DNA of 64,000 bases from Candidatus Zhuqueibacterota bacterium (GCA_014728085.1 WJMF01000099.1:109075-173074); one strand, 5' to 3'; shown: positions 28,701 through 38,470, counted from the stretch's first letter. Notes: generated by a model from the letters alone, not told the origin. Numbers and translations are program-made.

Positions 28701-30224
28701 TTATTCAAGCCAATGCAATGAAAAATTTTCCAGCCTTATGATTTCAAAAAGGGTGGCAATCAGTTTTTTTTGACTGCCGGCCCGGTGCGGGTTGATATAT
28801 TCCCAGACAATTTCTTTATCAGCGGTCACTTCAAAAGCTCTGCCGGGATCGGATTCAGTGATGAGGGTATTGCCGTTTTCAAGTCGTTGATGCGATCCAC
28901 AACTATATGTGTAAAAGGGATGCCCTTCATCGCCGCGGTAGAACCAGACGATATCCCGGCTTGTGGGATCAATTTCCAGGACTGTAGATTTTCCTTCCCG
29001 GCCCTGATTATCGAACACGAGTAAATGACCGCTGGGTAACAGGGTTGGTTGATGCTGGCGAAACCACAAGTCGGATTCCGCCCAGTAAATATTCCTGTGA
29101 TTCAGATCGACAGCGCAAACCAGATCCAGATGTAATATGGAGATCAACAGAGTCCCCGCCCTGAAAGGAGAGGTTAATGGTGGTTCCTTTTCAATGAGCT
29201 CGATCGTATTGGTATGCAAAATATCCCCATGGTCATACATTCTTCTCAGTACCGGCGCATATTTGGAATCTGCTAAAAGGTCCAGGATGGAAATTTCCAT
29301 GATCTGTTGGCCAAGGGAATCCAGTATGCAAATATAATCTTCGAGAATAGGTTCTGTTTCATGATATTCGGGCCTGATATGCGCTTTGCGTGTCAAGAGA
29401 TAAATATTATTATTTTTATCTACATAAAGATCGTGGTGCGCGCCGTTTTTGTTTTTCCAAATCAAATTGGAATTTTTGTCCAGCTTGATGATGCCGAGGC
29501 CTTCAAAGACAGCCAAAAGATCTCCGTTTTTAAATAGATGCACACGTCGCCAAAAAGAATGATTGCCGGTGTGGTTGTTTTCCTGTTCATGGTTCAGGTC
29601 GGGCCAGGCGTGATGAGCGGAACAACTCCAGCTGTGCAGTTCTGTTCCCTCCATATCCATGATAAACGCCCCTGTTGTATGGCCGGAGACGACAAGATTA
29701 TAACCGGTTGCGGTTTTTGACCGCTTGTTAATACTCACATTTTGATTTTCAGGAGCTTCCTGAGAGCCGGAAAGATAGCCGATGGATTGCAGTTTCCGGA
29801 TAGCTTCTTTTTGTTCGCTGGAAAGGTCGGAACCTTGATCCTTTGGCTGAACGGTCCAACGGCCGGGAGGGGGTTTTTCTCTGGTATAAAGTATCTTGAC
29901 ATCATTTATGTTTTTATAGAGAGCCGAGCTGTACAGGCTATTGTGATCGAAAAACTGGCTGCGGGATATCCCTTCGGCTATAATCAAAAAACCAATCAGG
30001 ATCAAAATGGGCAGCAATGGCGTAGAACAATGTTTTTTAAGATGATCTCCCGCTACAAGTGCTATGGCGGCGAGGATGAGGAATGAATATACCAAAGCCA
30101 GCATGATCAATAAAAGCGGATGCTGAATCATGCCATCTTTGTTGCCAAGAGTGTTACCTATCCAGTATTGTGATAAACGGATGATAAAAAAGAGTACAAC
30201 GATTAGTATCCATTTTCTTTTCAT
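28701..30224 (-). CDS. Arylsulfotransferase (ASST)-like membrane protein
   Basis: 507 residues. Two or three N-terminal membrane segments (to about residue 85) are followed by a large extracytoplasmic domain. From about residue 180 the repeats look like the ASST six-bladed propeller: VVSGHTTGAFIMDMEGTEL, LIWKNKNGAHHDLYVD (with the paired His typical of ASST), NTIELIEKEP, WFRQHQPTLLPSGHLLVFDN, and VLEIDPTSRDIVW. Classical ASST transfers sulfate between phenols. A linker at about 140-160 carries the element IRKLQSIGYLSG, a motif I know mainly from the tails of sulfatase-type proteins. Substrate unknown. Confidence 0.72.
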   Translation of the reverse strand: MKRKWILIVVLFFIIRLSQYWIGNTLGNKDGMIQHPLLLIMLALVYSFLILAAIALVAGDHLKKHCSTPLLPILILIGFLIIAEGISRSQFFDHNSLYSSALYKNINDVKILYTREKPPPGRWTVQPKDQGSDLSSEQKEAIRKLQSIGYLSGSQEAPENQNVSINKRSKTATGYNLVVSGHTTGAFIMDMEGTELHSWSCSAHHAWPDLNHEQENNHTGNHSFWRRVHLFKNGDLLAVFEGLGIIKLDKNSNLIWKNKNGAHHDLYVDKNNNIYLLTRKAHIRPEYHETEPILEDYICILDSLGQQIMEISILDLLADSKYAPVLRRMYDHGDILHTNTIELIEKEPPLTSPFRAGTLLISILHLDLVCAVDLNHRNIYWAESDLWFRQHQPTLLPSGHLLVFDNQGREGKSTVLEIDPTSRDIVWFYRGDEGHPFYTYSCGSHQRLENGNTLITESDPGRAFEVTADKEIVWEYINPHRAGSQKKLIATLFEIIRLENFSLHWLE

Positions 30225-30459
30225 TGAGTGTCTCCGTTATACCGTTTCTCTCGAGTTGATTTTTCTCTTATATCTACCGGATTATGAAATTATCCCTTGT
30301 GAAATCTTTCCGGAAATATTTGATACCATAGGGGTTTTTGGTCCCGGGGCGGTACAAAATCATGACCATAAAATGGTTTTTTTTGCATGATATCCACAGT
30401 ATTTTTTTGAGATTCGAGAGCCTCACCCCTTTTGTGGCGCAAGCGTTTTGTGGCAAGTA
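30225..30459. other. Intergenic gap before the glycan cluster
   Basis: 235 bases between the PEGA-protein stop and the start of the ASST-like gene, both on the minus strand. It probably holds the promoter of the glycan cluster and the end of the envelope operon. I see no convincing terminator hairpin; a short direct repeat (TTTTGTGGC at about 30430 and 30446) is the only structure noted. Confidence 0.3.
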
Positions 30460-31254
30460 CTAATCTTCCCGGCGCGATGAAAGAAAAAAGTATCCCGATA
30501 AAACGAAACCGGTTTCAAATAACGCATAGCTGAATCCGGCAAGACGGTCGTAATAGCGCGAATTTTCAAAGTGTTTGTTCATCTTTTCCGGGGTTATCGT
30601 GTGCATATAGTTATCGTACTCATCACTGCCCTTTGAGCGAAAGTGAATGGTTGAGAGACCTGCAGCTACGGTAACGGCCATGCTTGCCCGGAACAAATTT
30701 TTTTTCAATTTTAATTTTTGATCTTTCCGACGGGTTTGTTTTAATCGTTTCCGGGCATATACCTTGTTGGGTGTTAACTCAACCACTGCCATCCGTTGCA
30801 GGGAATCCAGCCTGATGCTGGATGGTAAATAGCCCTTTTTTACCAGCCGGATTGTTTTCAGGGTATCGGCGGTCAGGTATAAAGGTGTTTTCCCCAACAG
30901 CTTGTCAGCGGCGAAGACATCGGCATCATACGGTAAAGAGTTGATATATACCATTTTAGGAAAATCGGCCTTGACAGGATAGGTTCGGTCTTTATAGACG
31001 ACCAGATGTTTTTCGAAATTATCGATATTCCAGGACGGCCAGTAGGGGGAGTAGATGACGATGCGGTGATTGCCGGGTTCTATGGCATAGTGGTGCAGCG
31101 GTGTGTGGCCGATAAGGGCATTATTGTGGTATACCGGCAAACCGGAAGGCGTTGAACTGATATGCAGATACGCACGGTTATCCTCCCGGGAATGGGCAGT
31201 AAACGTTCCGGCAAGCAGGGAAAGAATGATATAGGGTAAAACCGTTTTATTCAA
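30460..31254 (-). CDS. PEGA-domain envelope protein
   Basis: 264 residues from a TTG start at 31254, preceded at 9 bases by GAGAGGA; the frame is open to 31284 (also TTG), but the shorter form gives a clean signal peptide (NKTVLPYIILSLLAGTFTAHS). The body has two PEGA-like units: HISSTPSGLPVYHNNALIGHTPL with its GNHRIVIYS strand, and INSLPYDADVFAADKLLGKTPL with TIRLVKKGYLP. These beta domains are common in surface and cell-wall proteins. Two hydrophobic stretches lie in the C-terminal quarter. The start overlaps the stop of the upstream lipoprotein gene (TTGAATAA), indicating coupling. Confidence 0.78.
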   Translation of the reverse strand: MNKTVLPYIILSLLAGTFTAHSREDNRAYLHISSTPSGLPVYHNNALIGHTPLHHYAIEPGNHRIVIYSPYWPSWNIDNFEKHLVVYKDRTYPVKADFPKMVYINSLPYDADVFAADKLLGKTPLYLTADTLKTIRLVKKGYLPSSIRLDSLQRMAVVELTPNKVYARKRLKQTRRKDQKLKLKKNLFRASMAVTVAAGLSTIHFRSKGSDEYDNYMHTITPEKMNKHFENSRYYDRLAGFSYALFETGFVLSGYFFLSSRRED

Positions 31255-32383
31255 AACAATAAATCCTCTCTTCTTCACTGCCAAAAAGTACTTTCCTGTT
31301 TAGAATGATGGGGTGGGTTCGAATTCTTCCCTCTGCAGTAAACGACCATATTTTTTTTCCATTTGCAGGGTCAATGGCGTAAAGGTTCTTGTCGAGAGAT
31401 CCCACAAAGATGGCATTTCTTGCGCTGACCGGATTGGTGCTGATGACGCTGCTGGCTGTAAATGTCCACACGGGTTTTCCTGTCCGGCGATTGAGGCAGT
31501 AGAGGGTATGGTCTGTCGCCCCAAAAATAATGTTTTGGCCATGAATGGCGGCTGTTTGGTAAATTTTTCCTTTGGTTTTAAACGACCATATTTTTTTTCC
31601 GGTTTCGGCATTCAGGGCATAGAAAATACCGTCAGTGGATCCTGCAAAGATTGTTCCGTTAAAACAGGTGGCGGAGGCTCTCAGCGCACCGCCGGTTGGA
31701 AAGGACCATTTTATGTTGCCCTTTTGAACGGCATAAAGTGTTCCCTGATTCGTGCCTACCACCACTTTTCCGTTCGCCCATGTCGGTGTTGTATGGCTGG
31801 GGGAGGGTAAATCCGCACTCCAGTCCATTTCACCATTTTCGAGTTTATAGCAAATCAGTTTTTTTTGTTGATAAGCCACATAAATGCGGTCGTTGGTGAT
31901 TAAAGGCTCTGCAAAGGAATTGCCACCGTTATTTTTCCACATGGTTTCACCCCTTTGCAGGTGATAACGCTCAAGTGCCGGCTGCCATTGCCGGCGCACG
32001 ATAACGAGGGTAGAGTCTGCAAACGCAAAGGTTCCCACCTGTTTCTTTTTTAATTTAAGCGTGCCGATATCTTTTCCGCTACTGATTGCCACTGCTTTGA
32101 TTTTACCGTCATAGGTATGAAAAAATACGGCATCGTTAAAAGCAATCAGTGACGGACCCACTGCAAGAGAGGTTTTGTGTTCCCATTTTTTTGTCATGGG
32201 AAACTGGATGCTGTCGTTTACCGTATTGGTGTGTTGGGGTGTTTTGCCAAATTGCCGCCATTCATCAAAGCCCGTTTCAGGTTGCCATTTTAGTTTCAGA
32301 GAAGCACAGGCCATTAAAATCAATGAGAAAACAAGCAAGTTACAGGCCGTATAGCGTGTTATTTTGTTTGGTTTTTTTTCCAT
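31247..32383 (-). CDS. BamB-like PQQ-repeat propeller lipoprotein
   Basis: 378 residues from the ATG at 32383, four bases after the upstream stop; a longer frame exists but would overlap that gene. Lipobox LMAC (Cys26) predicts a lipoprotein. The rest is a beta-propeller of PQQ-type repeats, each ending in G-K-x-x-W-x-F: GEMDWSADLP, GNIKWSFPTGG, GKKIWSFKTKG, GKPVWTFTASS, GKKIWSFTAEG. BamB helps the BAM complex insert barrels; placement directly after a protein with a BamA-like barrel makes an assembly or partner role plausible. Several other PQQ-repeat proteins share this architecture. Confidence 0.8.
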   Translation of the reverse strand: MEKKPNKITRYTACNLLVFSLILMACASLKLKWQPETGFDEWRQFGKTPQHTNTVNDSIQFPMTKKWEHKTSLAVGPSLIAFNDAVFFHTYDGKIKAVAISSGKDIGTLKLKKKQVGTFAFADSTLVIVRRQWQPALERYHLQRGETMWKNNGGNSFAEPLITNDRIYVAYQQKKLICYKLENGEMDWSADLPSPSHTTPTWANGKVVVGTNQGTLYAVQKGNIKWSFPTGGALRASATCFNGTIFAGSTDGIFYALNAETGKKIWSFKTKGKIYQTAAIHGQNIIFGATDHTLYCLNRRTGKPVWTFTASSVISTNPVSARNAIFVGSLDKNLYAIDPANGKKIWSFTAEGRIRTHPIILNRKVLFGSEEERIYCFE

Positions 32384-32387
32384 ATGT

Positions 32388-35279
32388 TTAAAAATCCCAG
32401 CCAAAAAAGAATTGTGTAAACCATTCGTTATCCACATCGTACTTGTCAACGCGGTAAAATCGCTTCGGGTTGTGGATGGTGAATTTGCGTCCCCAGTCGA
32501 GTCTCAGGACCAAAAAGCCCCCGAAGCGGAACCGTACTCCGAATCCTGTGCTGCCCAGCAGATAATCGAGGTGATCATCCCACGCATTTCCCACATCTAC
32601 AAACATGGCGCCGCGAATGGCGCTGAGCCCAAGGCCGCCGAATGGAAAGTTGACGATAAAGCGATCGATGAACGGAAATCGAAGCTCATTGCTCATTAGC
32701 GCCAGCTTGGTTCCCCAGAGATGCCACAACCTGTATCCGCGCAGGTCCCAACTGCCCCCCATAAAAAACGGGGTTGCTTCCTTACCGTGATTCATCTGTG
32801 TCCACAGGCGTACGGCATGGGTTATTCTGTTGCTCAGGCGAAAATATCGCCGGTAATCGACGATGAGGGTGGAAAAATTTACATTCGAGTGCGCAATGTC
32901 GAGCGTATTGCCGAGCGTAATGTTAAATCGCTCTCCATCGATAGGCCCGGTTGGACCCCATAGTGATGTATCTTTTATATAGCTGAGAAAATTGGAAACC
33001 AGCAACGCACGGCGCCGATAGTTATCGTAAAACCACTCCTTGTCGGAGTGGCGAACATTCAGGCTGGCTTCGAGGCGTTTGAATTTGGAAAACGGGTAGC
33101 TGATCGCCCCAAAACCGCCGTAGCGTCGCTCCCAAAACCAGTAATCGTATCGATTGTAATAGCGCCCGGCAAAGTGATAAAAACCAAGGGCAAAATTGGT
33201 ACGACGCGACAAATCTACACGGGAGACGGCAAAATTAAAGCTGTCCAGGAATTCGTCTCGCGTTCTGGCATTATTATAGAGCAGGAAAAAATATTGGTAA
33301 TTTCCCAACATATCTGTAACAGCCAGTTGTACGCCTCCTGAGGTACCAAAAATGGGATCCTGAGTGATCTGGCTTTGGGCGATGTCCAGGTCATACTTTG
33401 GTTTGTATTTGATGCCCTGGGCACCGTTTTTGCCTTTGAGACGCTTGAAGGACCAATCCATGGCGATGTGTCTTTGGTCGAGGCTATCCACCTCGTTTTT
33501 GAAGCGTACTTTACTGGCAACTGAATCGAGTTGATAGATCTGAAAACTAAAGTCTTCAAAAGCATAGAAAAGAAGATCGCCGTCTTTCGTCCACTCGGGA
33601 TCAAAGGCACCGGTGGTGAAATGGGTCAACTGCTTGAGCGCATGATTTCGGTTCAGAGCTGAAAAAAACGTACTGCCGGGGTTTTTGCCCTCTTTCGAAG
33701 AATTTTCATGGTTATGATGTAATACCCAGATATTAAAAGCATCGTCTCGATCTGAAGAAAAAGCGAGAAAGCGGCCGTCCGGAGACCAGGTTGGAGCGCT
33801 GTCGTTGAATTTGCCATTGGTTACATAGCGCACCAAACCGGTTTCGGTATCGTGGATGAAGAGATTGTAATAGGTTTTTTCGCCAAAAACGCCTCTGTCC
33901 GAACTAAAGGCGATATAACGACCATCCGGTGACCAGGATGGTTCCTTGTCATCAAAATAATCATCGGTGAGCCGCATCAGGGAATCATTATTGCGATTGT
34001 AAATATAAATATCGGATTTTCCGGAAAACGCAAGACCGGAAAACGCGATTTTATTGCCATCCGGAGACCAGGTCGGGGAATAGATGGAAACCAGATTGTC
34101 AAATTCATGGCGTTCCATAATCTCTCTGTTGATGAGATCATAGAGATAAAGCTTGTCCTGATCCCCGCTTTTCGATGTAAAGGCCAGCGTTCCCTGTGAA
34201 TGGGCATCGATCTTGCTCTGCAGGAGATGAAAAGATTCAAACTCTATGCTTCTTTCACCAGCCACCAATATTTCGGCTTTTGGCTCTTTTTTACTTTTTT
34301 TGATGGGTTCGATATAAATGTTTGCGTATCCGGTACGGTTGGATAGAAAGACAACATATTCTTGCTCGTCATGCTTAAAATAGGTTGGTTTAATGTTGAT
34401 CCCTTTATGGGTAAGTTGATCGGCGACTTGTTTTGGACTGTCATGATTTTCCAACAGCGGAAAGTATTCTTTTTTGAGGTGATATATCCATTCCTTATCG
34501 AATTCCTTGTAATCCATCCCCATGGTTTTTTCAAACACCAGCGCAAATCGTTTATCGATCCAGAGGTTTTGTATCAATTCGAGCAGTTTTTCATCGCCAT
34601 ATTTTTCAGCAATAAACCTTAGAGCGGCCTGGCCCTCTTTATACATTAAAAAGGAGCCATTGATCTGATAGATGTTCTGCAACGGATAGAGATAGTTGCT
34701 CAGAGTGGCATCGCGAATGAACATTTCAGCCCGAGCATCCCACTCTATGGACCAGTATTCCGCCAGTCCCTCTACAAACCAGAGGGGAAGCCCCGGATGA
34801 TTGAGCAGCCGGTGGTCTTTAAGGATGCGGTGTTCGAGACTGTGGCTGAACACATGAATCAATTCATGCCGGAGGACATGTTTGAATTGTGGTATTGAAC
34901 CATTTGCCGGTACAACCACACGTCCTTTTAAAAATTCGAAAAAGCCGCCTACGCCTTCCGGAATGATATACGGTATGGTATTGGTTTCCTGAAAATGGGC
35001 GTGAGTGGCATAAAAAATCAATGGTACGCGGCGCAAAATATTGTGATTGAATTTTGATTCCAAATAAAGATAAGTCTTTTCAGCATATGCCGCGCCGATC
35101 TCGGCCAGTTCCCGCATTTGTGGGTAGTAATAGATATCAAAGTGCTCGGTTTCAAGGATATGCCATTCGAAATGGTTATACTGCACTTTGTTTCGGCCGA
35201 AATAATATTGCGCCTGTGCTTGCTGCACCATGCCGGTCAGTAAACAAACGAAGAGGATGACAAGTAAAAAACGATTCAT
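32388..35279 (-). CDS. Fusion of gluzincin-type peptidase, TolB-like propeller and outer-membrane barrel
   Basis: 963 residues with a signal peptide (cleavage near QAQAQ). Part 1 (to about 270) carries HELIH (His138, His142) and WFVEGLAEYW with Glu170, the zinc-site pattern of gluzincin metallopeptidases. Part 2 (about 290-590) has WD40-like/TolB blades: SPTWSPDGNKIAFSG, EPSWSPDGRYIAFSSDR, APTWSPDGRFLAFSSDR, DPEWTKDGD. Part 3 (about 640-963) is aromatic, strand-rich and has the Omp85/D15 block GGSWDLRGYRLWHLWGTK..L..NELRFPF; the last residue is Phe, the usual outer-membrane signal. It heads a tight cluster with the BamB-like lipoprotein. Function is not known; all three parts appear intact. 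Confidence 0.8.
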   Translation of the reverse strand: MNRFLLVILFVCLLTGMVQQAQAQYYFGRNKVQYNHFEWHILETEHFDIYYYPQMRELAEIGAAYAEKTYLYLESKFNHNILRRVPLIFYATHAHFQETNTIPYIIPEGVGGFFEFLKGRVVVPANGSIPQFKHVLRHELIHVFSHSLEHRILKDHRLLNHPGLPLWFVEGLAEYWSIEWDARAEMFIRDATLSNYLYPLQNIYQINGSFLMYKEGQAALRFIAEKYGDEKLLELIQNLWIDKRFALVFEKTMGMDYKEFDKEWIYHLKKEYFPLLENHDSPKQVADQLTHKGINIKPTYFKHDEQEYVVFLSNRTGYANIYIEPIKKSKKEPKAEILVAGERSIEFESFHLLQSKIDAHSQGTLAFTSKSGDQDKLYLYDLINREIMERHEFDNLVSIYSPTWSPDGNKIAFSGLAFSGKSDIYIYNRNNDSLMRLTDDYFDDKEPSWSPDGRYIAFSSDRGVFGEKTYYNLFIHDTETGLVRYVTNGKFNDSAPTWSPDGRFLAFSSDRDDAFNIWVLHHNHENSSKEGKNPGSTFFSALNRNHALKQLTHFTTGAFDPEWTKDGDLLFYAFEDFSFQIYQLDSVASKVRFKNEVDSLDQRHIAMDWSFKRLKGKNGAQGIKYKPKYDLDIAQSQITQDPIFGTSGGVQLAVTDMLGNYQYFFLLYNNARTRDEFLDSFNFAVSRVDLSRRTNFALGFYHFAGRYYNRYDYWFWERRYGGFGAISYPFSKFKRLEASLNVRHSDKEWFYDNYRRRALLVSNFLSYIKDTSLWGPTGPIDGERFNITLGNTLDIAHSNVNFSTLIVDYRRYFRLSNRITHAVRLWTQMNHGKEATPFFMGGSWDLRGYRLWHLWGTKLALMSNELRFPFIDRFIVNFPFGGLGLSAIRGAMFVDVGNAWDDHLDYLLGSTGFGVRFRFGGFLVLRLDWGRKFTIHNPKRFYRVDKYDVDNEWFTQFFFGWDF

Positions 35280-35342
35280 TTTACCTTTTGATTTGGTTTT
35301 GAGTTTATTAATGTAAACATGCCCAGAGCGAGTTTTGTTTCA

Positions 35343-36458
35343 TTAAATATTTTTTTCAAAAAACCGGAATGTTTTATACCTCCGTGCCGACAAATCCTCC
35401 AGCGCTTTGATCATACGCTCATTGCTTTCGACGATGATCGAACATTCCGAATCCATGTAACCGAGTTTTGTGCCCTTTTCTATAGTGTCGATGTAAAAGG
35501 CGATATCTATGCCGCGATGTCGGTGCTCTTTGAGAACGCCCATGGCTATGGTGCGCATGCGGTTTATTTTACGCATATGCCAGAGGATTTTAAGCAATCC
35601 GAGGGGAAAAAGCCTTCCGTTTGCTGCCTTTAATGCCTGGTTGGCGTCTTTTATGCTGAGGCTGAAACCGATACAGTCGCCCTCATAAAAGGCCAATTCA
35701 GTAACTTCTTTGACCACGATCTGTTTGAGCTCACTTTTCAGATGATTTAATTCCTCCTCCGTAAAGGGAACGTGCTGCCAATTTTCCATCCAGGCATCGG
35801 TAAAGATTTTTTGGATGTGATGAACCTCTTCATCGAGTTTTTTAAGATTAATCGGTCGAATGAGGATGTTTTTTTGTCTTTTGACGCGGTCACGGACTTT
35901 ACGGAGAACCGGATTGATTTCATTCTCCTTTGATACCAAAAAGGCGTACCAGTCGATTGCTTTTTCAAATCCCGCTTGCTCCAGCAGCCGTTGATAATAT
36001 GGAGGATTATATGCCGTCATCACAACCGGGGGAGTGAATCCTTCGATCAGGAGACCGCTGATATCGTACATTCCGAAACTCATGGGCCCGAGTATTCTGC
36101 TTTTCTTCTGTTGCTGCAACCAGCTGCCGGCGGCATCAAAGAGAAGGTCAGCGACTTTTTGGTCGTCAATGGATTCAAAAAAGCCAAAGAATCCGGTCTC
36201 GTTGTCTCGGTATTTTTCATATTGGTGATTGACATGTGCGGAGACACGGCCCACCGGAACACCATCATCATCAGTGACCATAAAATATTCTGCCCGGCCA
36301 TTGGCGAAAAAGGCCCCTTTTCCCTTGTCCAGAATTTCTTTTTCGGAAACGATAAGCGGCGGAATCCAATTTGGATCATTGTTATAGATTTTCCAGGGCA
36401 GTTTGATAAATTTTTTCAAATCCGCTGTAGCTGATATTTCCTCAACTTTGTATGCCAT
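35343..36458 (-). CDS. GNAT-fold N-acyltransferase-like protein
   Basis: 371 residues, cytoplasmic. It belongs to a family of paired GNAT-like proteins: N-terminal VEEISATADLKKFIKLPWKIYNNDPNWIPPL, then GRVSAHVNHQY and GFFGFFES (acetyl-CoA-site-like region), ILGPMSFGMYDISGLLIEGF and a C-terminal half with the MGVLKEHRHRGIDIAFYIDT helix. No substrate is known for this family to me. It lies 63 bases upstream of the barrel-fusion gene on the same strand and could be the first gene of the envelope operon or a separate unit. Confidence 0.7.
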   Translation of the reverse strand: MAYKVEEISATADLKKFIKLPWKIYNNDPNWIPPLIVSEKEILDKGKGAFFANGRAEYFMVTDDDGVPVGRVSAHVNHQYEKYRDNETGFFGFFESIDDQKVADLLFDAAGSWLQQQKKSRILGPMSFGMYDISGLLIEGFTPPVVMTAYNPPYYQRLLEQAGFEKAIDWYAFLVSKENEINPVLRKVRDRVKRQKNILIRPINLKKLDEEVHHIQKIFTDAWMENWQHVPFTEEELNHLKSELKQIVVKEVTELAFYEGDCIGFSLSIKDANQALKAANGRLFPLGLLKILWHMRKINRMRTIAMGVLKEHRHRGIDIAFYIDTIEKGTKLGYMDSECSIIVESNERMIKALEDLSARRYKTFRFFEKNI

Positions 36459-36547
36459 ATCTGTCCCTTTTGTAAAAATTTTTATTGATTTTTTTTTATT
36501 TTTTGTTTAAGTTTAATCTTGCATAAAAAAAAGGAGAATCTTTATAG

Positions 36548-36802
36548 ATGGCACATCACAAATCAGCTATTAAGAGAATTAGTATTAACGAGCGCAATCG
36601 CTTGCGAAATCAGCATTATAAAAGCATGATGAAAACACACATTTCCAAAGTTCGTTCTGCCAGCAACAAGGAAGAAGCTGAAGCAAGTTTTAAAAAAACG
36701 AGTTCTATTTTGGATAAATTAGCGGCAAAGGGAATCATACACAAGAACAAAGCCGCCAATCAAAAAGCCAAGCTGGCTAAACATGTCAATAGCCTTTCCT
36801 AG
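36548..36802 (+). CDS. rpsT: 30S ribosomal protein S20
   Basis: 84 residues, basic and helical. It matches bS20: MAHHKSAIKRISINERNRLRNQHYKS at the start and GIIHKNKAANQKAKL...H near the end, with Lys-rich helices that bind 16S rRNA at the 30S body. AGGAG precedes the ATG at about 11 bases. It stands alone on the plus strand between two minus-strand genes and is followed at once by a terminator hairpin. Confidence 0.96.
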   Translation: MAHHKSAIKRISINERNRLRNQHYKSMMKTHISKVRSASNKEEAEASFKKTSSILDKLAAKGIIHKNKAANQKAKLAKHVNSLS

Positions 36803-36805
36803 ATG

Positions 36806-36828
36806 AAAAGGGGCTGTTTGCCCCTTTT
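36806..36828 (+). terminator. Rho-independent terminator after rpsT
   Basis: A perfect 9-base stem AAAAGGGGC/GCCCCTTTT with a five-base loop TGTTT begins 3 bases after the rpsT stop and ends in TTTT. This fits a factor-independent terminator for the single-gene rpsT transcript. Confidence 0.8.
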
Positions 36829-36986
36829 GCATACCGTTCACTTTTCTTTGATTGAACCCGTCTTTTTTTTACCTTTTGGTTGCTCCATCCGGTTTAACAC
36901 TCAATCTGTTTCGGTTTATCCAGACCTGTAAAACAAGGTCTCCGTTTTTTGTATGGAGACTTTGATCGACACCCTTGTGTCCTGTT

Positions 36987-38456
36987 TTAATTATGAGGCC
37001 GCATATAGTAGTTTGGTGATTCGTGCGTTATAATGATATCATGCGGATGGCTTTCCAAAAGGCCTGCCGGTGTGACGGTAATGAACCTTGCGTTTTTTTG
37101 CAAGTCAGCAATTGTGGCCGCACCGCAATAACCCATTGATGCCTGCAATCCGCCTATCATTTGATAAATCACTTCACTGGTTTTCCCCCGATAGGGAATA
37201 CGTCCTTCTATGCCTTCGGGAACCAGTTTTTTTATGTCCTGTTCACCTTCCTGAAAATAACGGTCACCGCGACCGCTCTTCATCGCGCTAAGAGAACCCA
37301 TCGCGCGATAGGTTTTATATTTACGTCCTTCGTAAAGCACCAGTTCTCCGGGGCTTTCCTCTGTGCCGGCGAGCATGTTGCCGACCATAATGGCATCTGC
37401 ACCGGCAGCCAGTGCTTTGGCGATATCACCGGTTTGTTTTATGCCTCCGTCGGCAATCAACGGGATGTCGTGTTCTTTGCAGGCTTGGGAGCAATTTAGG
37501 ATTGCGGTCAGTTGTGGTACGCCGACTCCGGCAATAACCCGGGTGGTACAAATCGAGCCCGGTCCGATGCCGACTTTGATAGCATCTGCACCGGCGGCTA
37601 TGAGGTCCTGCGCTGCTTCTTCTGTAGCGATATTACCGGCGATGATATCTATTTCCGGAAATTCCTTTTTTAACATTTCCGTGATTTTTAATACCCCTTC
37701 AGAATGTCCGTGTGCTGTATCTACGACCAGTATATCAACACCAGCGTCTACCAGAGCCTGTGCTCTTTCCCGCGTATCCGAAGCCACTCCAACCGCTGCC
37801 CCGGCCAAAAGCCGGCCGTGCTTGTCCTTGGACGCATGGGGATACTTTTTCCGGTTGAGGATGTCCTTTACAGTGATCAGTCCGCGGAGTCGATTGTCCT
37901 TGTCCACCACCAGTAATTTTTCGATTTTATATTTCTGCAGAATTTTTTCCGCCTCGTCCAGCGAGGTGCCTACCGGTACGGTAACCAGGTCTTTTTTGGT
38001 CATCAATGAGTCAACCCGTTTATTCAAGTCGGTCACAAAACGCAAATCGCGATTGGTTAAAATACCCACCAGTTTTTGACCGTCGACAATGGGGATGCCG
38101 GATATACGGTACCGGGCCATGAGTTCGAGCGCTTCGCTTAGCTTTCTGTCCGGGGGAAGCGTTATAGGATTCATAATCATACCGCTTTCAGATCGTTTAA
38201 CGCGATCCACCTCTGCAGTTTGATATTCGATCGTGTTGTTTTTGTGTATGATACCAATACCGCCAACTCTTGCCAGAGCGATAGCCTGGTCCGATTCCGT
38301 AACCGTGTCCATCGCTGCGCTAAGTATTGGAATATTTATGGACATGTTACGGGACAAGCGCGTTTTTACATCCACGTTTTTCGGCAAGACGCTGGATTTA
38401 TTGGGCGCCAATAAAACATCGTCAAAGGTTAACCCTTGTCCTAAAAATTCAGCCAT
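36987..38456 (-). CDS. guaB: Inosine-5'-monophosphate dehydrogenase
   Basis: 489 residues. It oxidises IMP to XMP with NAD+, the committed step to GMP. The barrel starts with [17 protein letters not shown]; a CBS pair is inserted at about 95-200; the catalytic loop GSICTTR has Cys303; the flap and mono-valent cation region follow with [20 protein letters not shown] and an RGDRYFQ flap segment. ACGGAG lies before the ATG. It is 14 bases after the hutH stop on the same strand. The gene ends about 150 bases from rpsT; a GTCTCC/GGAGAC hairpin at 36938-36960 lacks a T-run. Confidence 0.97.
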   Translation of the reverse strand: MAEFLGQGLTFDDVLLAPNKSSVLPKNVDVKTRLSRNMSINIPILSAAMDTVTESDQAIALARVGGIGIIHKNNTIEYQTAEVDRVKRSESGMIMNPITLPPDRKLSEALELMARYRISGIPIVDGQKLVGILTNRDLRFVTDLNKRVDSLMTKKDLVTVPVGTSLDEAEKILQKYKIEKLLVVDKDNRLRGLITVKDILNRKKYPHASKDKHGRLLAGAAVGVASDTRERAQALVDAGVDILVVDTAHGHSEGVLKITEMLKKEFPEIDIIAGNIATEEAAQDLIAAGADAIKVGIGPGSICTTRVIAGVGVPQLTAILNCSQACKEHDIPLIADGGIKQTGDIAKALAAGADAIMVGNMLAGTEESPGELVLYEGRKYKTYRAMGSLSAMKSGRGDRYFQEGEQDIKKLVPEGIEGRIPYRGKTSEVIYQMIGGLQASMGYCGAATIADLQKNARFITVTPAGLLESHPHDIIITHESPNYYMRPHN

Positions 38457-38470
38457 TTTTTAACTCCGTT

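Noticed and set aside
36938..36960. Hairpin GTCTCC/GGAGAC as a guaB terminator
   Set aside because: Short stem, and no run of T on the minus strand after it.
37363..38079. Plus-strand frame of 238 codons opposite guaB
   Set aside because: Antisense shadow of a well-conserved gene; its low-complexity Ser/Ala/Thr composition fits a reversed reading.
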